This document shows positions 59,661 through 64,000 of a stretch of 64,000 nucleotides of DNA, piece by piece. The translations under genes were made by a program, and so were the position numbers. The number at the start of each line of letters is the position of its first letter. Position 1 is the stretch's first letter. The notes below the pieces were generated by a model. That model worked only from the letters and a program-made list of their open reading frames with translations. It searched no databases and was not told where the DNA came from. This DNA comes from Thermoanaerobacterium thermosulfurigenes (lineage in GTDB: Bacteria; Bacillota; Thermoanaerobacteria; Thermoanaerobacterales; Thermoanaerobacteraceae), in the NCBI RefSeq assembly GCF_051201035.1, contig NZ_JBPODR010000013.1, positions 1 through 64,000 of the forward strand. Direction: 5' to 3'.

Positions 59661-61445
59661 ATGGCTACACGATTAATAGGCACATTGCCTAAAATAGGCA
59701 TCCGTCCGATAATTGATGGTCGGAGGAGAGGAATAAGGGAATCACTTGAAGGGCAGACAATGGCTATGGCAAAGGCTGTTGCAGAATTATTAGAGAATAG
59801 TGTGAAACATAGTAATGGAGAACCAGTAAAATGTGTCATAGCGGATACAACTATTGGTGGTGTTGCGGAAGCAGCAAAAGCAGCTGAAAAATTTGCAAGA
59901 GAAGGAGTAGGGCTAACAATAAGTGTTACACCATCTTGGTGTTATGGGTTTGAAACAATTGATATGGATCCATATATGCCTAAAGCAATATGGGGATTTA
60001 ATGGGACAGAGAGACCTGGTGCTGTATACCTTGCAGCAGCATTAGCTGCACATAATCAGAAAGGATTACCCGCATTTGGTATATATGGCAGGGATGTAAA
60101 AGAAGCAAATGATATGACAATACCTGAAGATGTAAAAGAAAAGCTCATTAGATTTGCTAAAGCTGGTCTCGCGGTTGCTACAATGAGAGGAAAATCTTAT
60201 CTATCAATAGGCAGTGTTTCTATGGGTATTGCAGGATCTCAAGTTGATCCAGACTTTTTTGAAACATATCTTGGCATGAGAAACGAATATGTCGACATGT
60301 CAGAGTTAGTAAGAAGAATGGATGAAGAAATATATGATAAGGAGGAATTTAACAAAGCATTAAAGTGGGTAAAAGAAAATTGCAAAGAGGGAAAAGATAA
60401 CAATCCAGAACATTTAGTATATTCGAGGGAAGAAAAAGATAGGGTATGGGAAACAGTTGTAAAAATGACATTAATTATGAGAGACCTCATGGTAGGAAAT
60501 GAAAGACTTGCTGAGTTAGGCTTTGTTGAAGAATCAAATGGTCACAATGCAATAGCAGCAGGTTTCCAAGGACAAAGACAGTGGACAGATCATTTTCCAA
60601 ATGGAGATTTTTCAGAAGCAATTTTAAATTCTTCATTCGATTGGAATGGAATAAGAGAACCGTATATTTTAGCTACAGAAAATGATAGCTTAAATGGTGT
60701 ATCAATGCTTTTTGGTCATTTACTTTCAGATAGAGCACAGATATTCGCTGATGTAAGAACATATTGGAGTCCAGAATCAATAAAAAGAGTTACAGGATGG
60801 GAACCGACAGGACTTGCTTTAAATGGAGTTATCCATCTTAAAAATTCTGGTTCGGCAGCACTTGATGGAACAGGTGAAATGACAGTTGATGGTAAACCGG
60901 CAATGAAGCCATTTTGGGAAATTAATAATGAAGAAGTACAGAAATGCCTTAACGCTACAACTTGGAGACCAGGTTTAAGAGAATATTTCAGGGGTGGCGG
61001 TTACTCATCATATTTTACTACAAAAGGTGGTATGCCTGTAACAATGATGAGGCTAAATCTAATAAAAGGTTTGGGACCTGTATTGCAAATTGCTGAGGGT
61101 TATTCTGTTGAACTTCCAAAGGATGTACATGATATTCTTGATAACAGAACAGATCCGACGTGGCCGACAACTTGGTTTGCACCAATTCTTACAGGAAAAG
61201 GACCATTTAAAGATGTATATTCTGTTATGAATAATTGGGGTGCAAATCATGGAGTACTGAGCTATGGGCATATTGGAGCAGATTTAATAACTTTATCATC
61301 AATTCTTAGGATACCTGTTTGCATGCATAATGTTCCAGAAGAAAAAATATTTAGGCCAAGTGCATGGAGCGCTTTTGGTATGGACAAAGAAAGTGCTGAC
61401 TATAGGGCATGCGAAAACTTTGGACCGCTCTATGGGAAAAAATAA
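59661..61445 (+). CDS. fucI: L-fucose isomerase
   Basis: A 594-residue enzyme converting L-fucose to L-fuculose (many also accept D-arabinose). LPKIGIRPIIDGRRRGIRES at the start is diagnostic. The Mn-binding glutamate, aspartate and histidine segments are recognisable (LAELGFVEESNGHNAIAAGF; GVLSYGHIGADLITL). Length equals the E. coli enzyme (591). SD AGGAGG at a good distance. The kinase gene follows after 45 bases. Confidence 0.95.
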   Translation: MATRLIGTLPKIGIRPIIDGRRRGIRESLEGQTMAMAKAVAELLENSVKHSNGEPVKCVIADTTIGGVAEAAKAAEKFAREGVGLTISVTPSWCYGFETIDMDPYMPKAIWGFNGTERPGAVYLAAALAAHNQKGLPAFGIYGRDVKEANDMTIPEDVKEKLIRFAKAGLAVATMRGKSYLSIGSVSMGIAGSQVDPDFFETYLGMRNEYVDMSELVRRMDEEIYDKEEFNKALKWVKENCKEGKDNNPEHLVYSREEKDRVWETVVKMTLIMRDLMVGNERLAELGFVEESNGHNAIAAGFQGQRQWTDHFPNGDFSEAILNSSFDWNGIREPYILATENDSLNGVSMLFGHLLSDRAQIFADVRTYWSPESIKRVTGWEPTGLALNGVIHLKNSGSAALDGTGEMTVDGKPAMKPFWEINNEEVQKCLNATTWRPGLREYFRGGGYSSYFTTKGGMPVTMMRLNLIKGLGPVLQIAEGYSVELPKDVHDILDNRTDPTWPTTWFAPILTGKGPFKDVYSVMNNWGANHGVLSYGHIGADLITLSSILRIPVCMHNVPEEKIFRPSAWSAFGMDKESADYRACENFGPLYGKK

Positions 61446-61490
61446 GTTATATAAATCCATACTTGCTTGTTTGTGAAAGGGGGGCATATA

Positions 61491-63161
61491 GTGGATAAAT
61501 ATGTAATTGGACTTGACTTTGGAACACTGTCTGCTAGGGCATTATTAGTGAATGTAATAAATGGTCAGGAAGTTGCAACTGCTGTAAGTGAGTATAAACA
61601 TGGTGTTATACAGGATTATTTACCAGGTTCAAACACAAAACTTGAGGATGATTGGGCACTGCAAGATCCTAATGATTACTTAGAGGCTATATATGAGATA
61701 ATTCCAAAAGTAATAAGAGAAGGACATGTTAAATCAGAAGATATAATTGGAATAGGAATAGATTTCACATCATGTACTATCCTTCCTATTGACAAAAATG
61801 GTGACCCATTATGCAATAAAAAAGAATTTAGGCATGACCCTCATAGTTGGGTAAAATTATGGAAACACCACGCAGCTCAGTATGAGGCAGATAAACTGAA
61901 TAAAATAGCCGAAAAAAGGAATGAACCGTTTTTAAATTTATATGGTGGTAAAATATCATCTGAATGGCTTATTCCAAAAGTGATGCAAATAGTCGATGAA
62001 AGCCCGAAAATATACGATGCAGCTTATACTTTTATTGAAGCCGGTGATTGGATTGTATTTAAATTGACTGGTGTATTAAATAGAAATTGTTGTGCTGCTG
62101 GATTTAAAGCTATGTGGAACGATAGGCTCGGATTTCCTTCGAATGAATTTTTAAAGGAGTTAAATCCAATTCTTGAGAATTTCATTGGATTAAAAATAAA
62201 AGGTGACGTTGTTCCAATAGGTGCGAGAGCAGGTTTTTTGACAAAAGAAATGGCAAATAAATTAGGTTTAACAGAAAATACTGCTGTTGCAGTTGCATCA
62301 GTTGATGCGCATGTAGCATTTCCGGCAGTTGGTGCGAGTAAAAAGGGTGATATGGTTTTAATAATTGGTACATCGACATGTAATATAACAATATCAGATA
62401 AAGAAGTATTAGTACCAGGGATTTCAGGAGTTGTGAAAGATAGTGTAATACCTGGTTATTACGGTTATGAGGCTGGTCAGCCAGCAGTAGGTGATATCTT
62501 TGATTGGTATGTGAAAAATTGCGTTCCATATAACTATTATGTAGAAGCTCAAAGGAAGAATTTGGATATATTTGACTATTTAAATGAAAAAGCATCAAAA
62601 CTAAAACCCGGAGATTCTGGATTGATTTGTTTAGATTGGTTTAATGGCAATAGGTCGACATTAGTTGATGCTAATTTATCTGGACTAATTTTAGGTCTGA
62701 CATTGTCAACAAAACCCGAAGAAATATATAGAAGTTTGATTGAAGCAACTGCATTTGGACAAAAAATAATAATTGATACTTTCAATGAATATGGCGTTAC
62801 AATTGATAATCTCTATGCATGTGGTGGTATAGCTGTGAAAAATTCATTATTGATGCAAATTTATGCAGATGTACTAGGAATCAATATAAAAGTATCTTCA
62901 TCAGACCAAGCAGTTGCTTTAGGGTCAGCAATACTTGGAGCAGTTGCGGCAGGAAGTAAAAATGGTGGATATGACAGTATTGAAGAAGCATCAGAATTTA
63001 TGTCAGCACCCTTTATGAAAGAATATGTGCCGAACAAAGAATATACAGAGATGTATATGGATATTTTTGAAGAATATAGAAAACTCTATAATTATTTTGG
63101 TAAAACCAATGGCGTAATGAAAAAATTAAAAAAGTTAACTATAGGTGAGAAAATTCACTGA
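61491..63161 (+). CDS. Ribulokinase-type FGGY kinase, probable L-fuculokinase
   Basis: A 556-residue FGGY kinase of the AraB type: VIGLDFGTLSARALLVNVIN (phosphate loop), GIGIDFTSCTILPIDKNG, FPAVGASKKGDMVLIIGTST and LYACGGIAVKNSLLMQIYAD. AraB enzymes phosphorylate several ketopentoses; because it follows fucI in the same operon, L-fuculose is the likely substrate. GTG 61491 follows AAAGGGGGG; an in-frame ATG at 61467 is in front of that SD. Product fuculose-1-P would go to the BMC aldolase at 34373. Confidence 0.85.
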   Translation: MDKYVIGLDFGTLSARALLVNVINGQEVATAVSEYKHGVIQDYLPGSNTKLEDDWALQDPNDYLEAIYEIIPKVIREGHVKSEDIIGIGIDFTSCTILPIDKNGDPLCNKKEFRHDPHSWVKLWKHHAAQYEADKLNKIAEKRNEPFLNLYGGKISSEWLIPKVMQIVDESPKIYDAAYTFIEAGDWIVFKLTGVLNRNCCAAGFKAMWNDRLGFPSNEFLKELNPILENFIGLKIKGDVVPIGARAGFLTKEMANKLGLTENTAVAVASVDAHVAFPAVGASKKGDMVLIIGTSTCNITISDKEVLVPGISGVVKDSVIPGYYGYEAGQPAVGDIFDWYVKNCVPYNYYVEAQRKNLDIFDYLNEKASKLKPGDSGLICLDWFNGNRSTLVDANLSGLILGLTLSTKPEEIYRSLIEATAFGQKIIIDTFNEYGVTIDNLYACGGIAVKNSLLMQIYADVLGINIKVSSSDQAVALGSAILGAVAAGSKNGGYDSIEEASEFMSAPFMKEYVPNKEYTEMYMDIFEEYRKLYNYFGKTNGVMKKLKKLTIGEKIH

Positions 63162-63199
63162 CATAAATTAGCACAATAAACTAATTTGAAAAAAATTAA

Positions 63200-63268
63200 A
63201 TTTTAGCTAAAATAAATTTTAGCTAAAATAAAAATTAAATTTTAGCTAAAATAAATTTTAGCTAAAAT
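63200..63268. repeat. Four copies of a 14-bp palindrome
   Basis: ATTTTAGCTAAAAT occurs perfectly at 63200-63213, 63216-63229, 63239-63252 and 63255-63268. The pair spacing of 16 bases and the 23-base step show that a two-copy block was duplicated. It lies between the kinase stop and the IS110 end, and could act as a terminator for either strand. Confidence 0.85.
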
Positions 63269-63333
63269 AAACATCATGCTTTGACAGCATCACGATAAAC
63301 GAAAACTATCACGTTAGACAGCAGTAATCGTGA

Positions 63334-63520
63334 TATAATTAGATTATACGGCACAGAGACCGAGTTTTATTTGGGATTTTCAAACCCGTAAAATAAACTG
63401 ATCGGGCTTCCTTTTTGTACCACCATCTGTCCAGAACAAAATGTTCAAAAGGACGCATAGTAAAATAAGGAAATATAAGGGAGCCACGCCGTAAAATCTT
63501 CCTTTATGAGGTGAAAGGTT
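63334..63520 (+). ncRNA. IS110-type left end, possible bridge-RNA region
   Basis: About 190 non-coding bases precede the transposase. They start with a TATAAT (63334-63339) and contain at least one stem-loop (GTTTTATTTGGG paired imperfectly with CCCGTAAAATAAAC, 63364-63398) enclosed by CCGAG...CTGATCGG. In IS110-group elements the non-coding end before the transposase encodes the bridge RNA that pairs with target and donor DNA. Extent and loops are not resolved here. Confidence 0.45.
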
Positions 63521-64000
63521 ATGGATAGATTATACGAGCGTTGTTGTGGGATTGATGTACACAAAAAAATGATAGTTGCTTGCTTTAAACGTGGCAATGA
63601 TCAGGAAATCCGTGAGTACGGAACAACAACAGCAGAATTAAGAGAACTCACTGCATGGCTACTTAATGAAAAGTGTGAAATGATAGCTATGGAAAGCACT
63701 GCTTCTTATTGGAAACCATTATACAACATATTCGAGCTTTCCGGATTAGATGCTATAGTAGTAAATGCAAGAGACATGAAAGCTGTTCCTGGACGGAAAA
63801 CAGATGTAAAAGACGCAGAATGGATTGCAGATCTTCTCCAGCATGGTTTGCTCAAGGCTAGCTATGTTCCTGATAGAGAGCAAAGAGAATTGCGTGAAGC
63901 ATCTCGCTATCGCAAAAGCCTAATTGAGGAACGAGCACGTGAATTGAATCGACTGCAAAAAATGTTAGAAGGAGCTAATATCAAATTATCTAGCTTTACT
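63521..64000 (+). mobile_element. IS110-family DEDD transposase, N-terminal part (cut by window end)
   Basis: An open frame from ATG 63521 (SD GAGGTGAAAGG) to the window end, 160 residues so far. It has the RuvC-like DEDD fold of IS110 transposases: Asp in CCGIDVHKKMIVACF, Glu in MIAMESTASYWKPLYNIF and Asp residues in NARDMKAVPGRKTDVKDAEW, followed by IADLLQHGLLKASYVPD and the helical RELREASRYRKSLIEERARE. The C-terminal Tnp_20 serine domain would lie beyond the window. Confidence 0.92.

Noticed and set aside
63200..63268. Palindrome array considered as a CRISPR array
   Set aside because: Units are 14 bp with spacers of only 2-9 bases that are themselves repeated, and no cas genes are present.

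Overview
The window looks like chromosome of a low-GC thermophilic Clostridia, most probably Thermoanaerobacterium. This is inferred from A/T-rich codon use, strong Shine-Dalgarno (SD) sites, frequent TTG/GTG starts, a T-box leader, ISLre2- and IS110-type elements and an L-rhamnose/L-fucose to 1,2-propanediol system. No species assignment is possible without a database search.

Layout. (1) 1-1135: the right end of an ISLre2/UPF0236 element sits in front of a frameshifted toxin tip and an intact immunity-like gene. (2) 1277-5761: a BglG/MtlR-type PTS regulator, a SIS-domain phosphosugar protein and an ascorbate-type PTS IIB/IIC pair of unknown sugar. (3) 5816-10139: an anti-sigma remnant, an Old Yellow Enzyme-type flavoprotein with a TetR regulator, a possible 41-aa protein and a FucP-like MFS transporter. 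(4) 10166-13217 (minus strand): a nikR-nikMNQO nickel uptake operon with a dyad over its promoter, divergent from a corrinoid-protein reactivase fusion. (5) 15836-25962: a TetR-controlled ABC exporter operon, a beta-lactamase-like protein, a P-type ATPase remnant, dinB, a MATE pump, trmL and a frameshifted AAA/DUF234-type ATPase. (6) 25979-31888: aroF behind a T-box, an FAH-family protein, a long beta-CASP nuclease and a LarA-type protein. (7) 31930-33390: an accessory island with a decayed MNT/HEPN toxin-antitoxin pair and an Rpn nuclease bracketed by two 126-bp direct repeats.

(8) 33426-47871 is the centrepiece: a DeoR regulator and a 16-gene bacterial microcompartment (BMC) operon. It encodes a class II sugar-phosphate aldolase, coenzyme-B12 diol dehydratase and reactivase (PduCDE, GH), adenosyltransferase (PduO), CoA-acylating aldehyde dehydrogenase (PduP), a zinc alcohol dehydrogenase, phosphotransacylase (PduL), corrin reductase (PduS) and shell proteins (four BMC-H, one BMC-P, the BMC-T PduT). 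Five enzymes carry short amphipathic helices that look like encapsulation peptides, including the aldolase at its C terminus. (9) 48094-63161 feeds it: rhamnose isomerase, rhamnulokinase, a cytoplasmic GH78 alpha-L-rhamnosidase, two DapA-family lyases, an orphan solute-binding lipoprotein, a GldA-type dehydrogenase, a LacI regulator, fucose isomerase and a ribulokinase-type kinase. (10) 63162-64000: four palindromic repeats and the left end of an IS110 element with a possible bridge-RNA region.

Proposed flow: rhamnosides or rhamnose/fucose are isomerised and phosphorylated to rhamnulose-1-P or fuculose-1-P. The aldolase cleaves these to DHAP and L-lactaldehyde, which is reduced to 1,2-propanediol. 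PduCDE makes propionaldehyde in the compartment, which becomes propionyl-CoA and propionyl phosphate, or 1-propanol. No propionate kinase, lactaldehyde reductase of certain identity, PduB or rhamnose permease is seen in the window.
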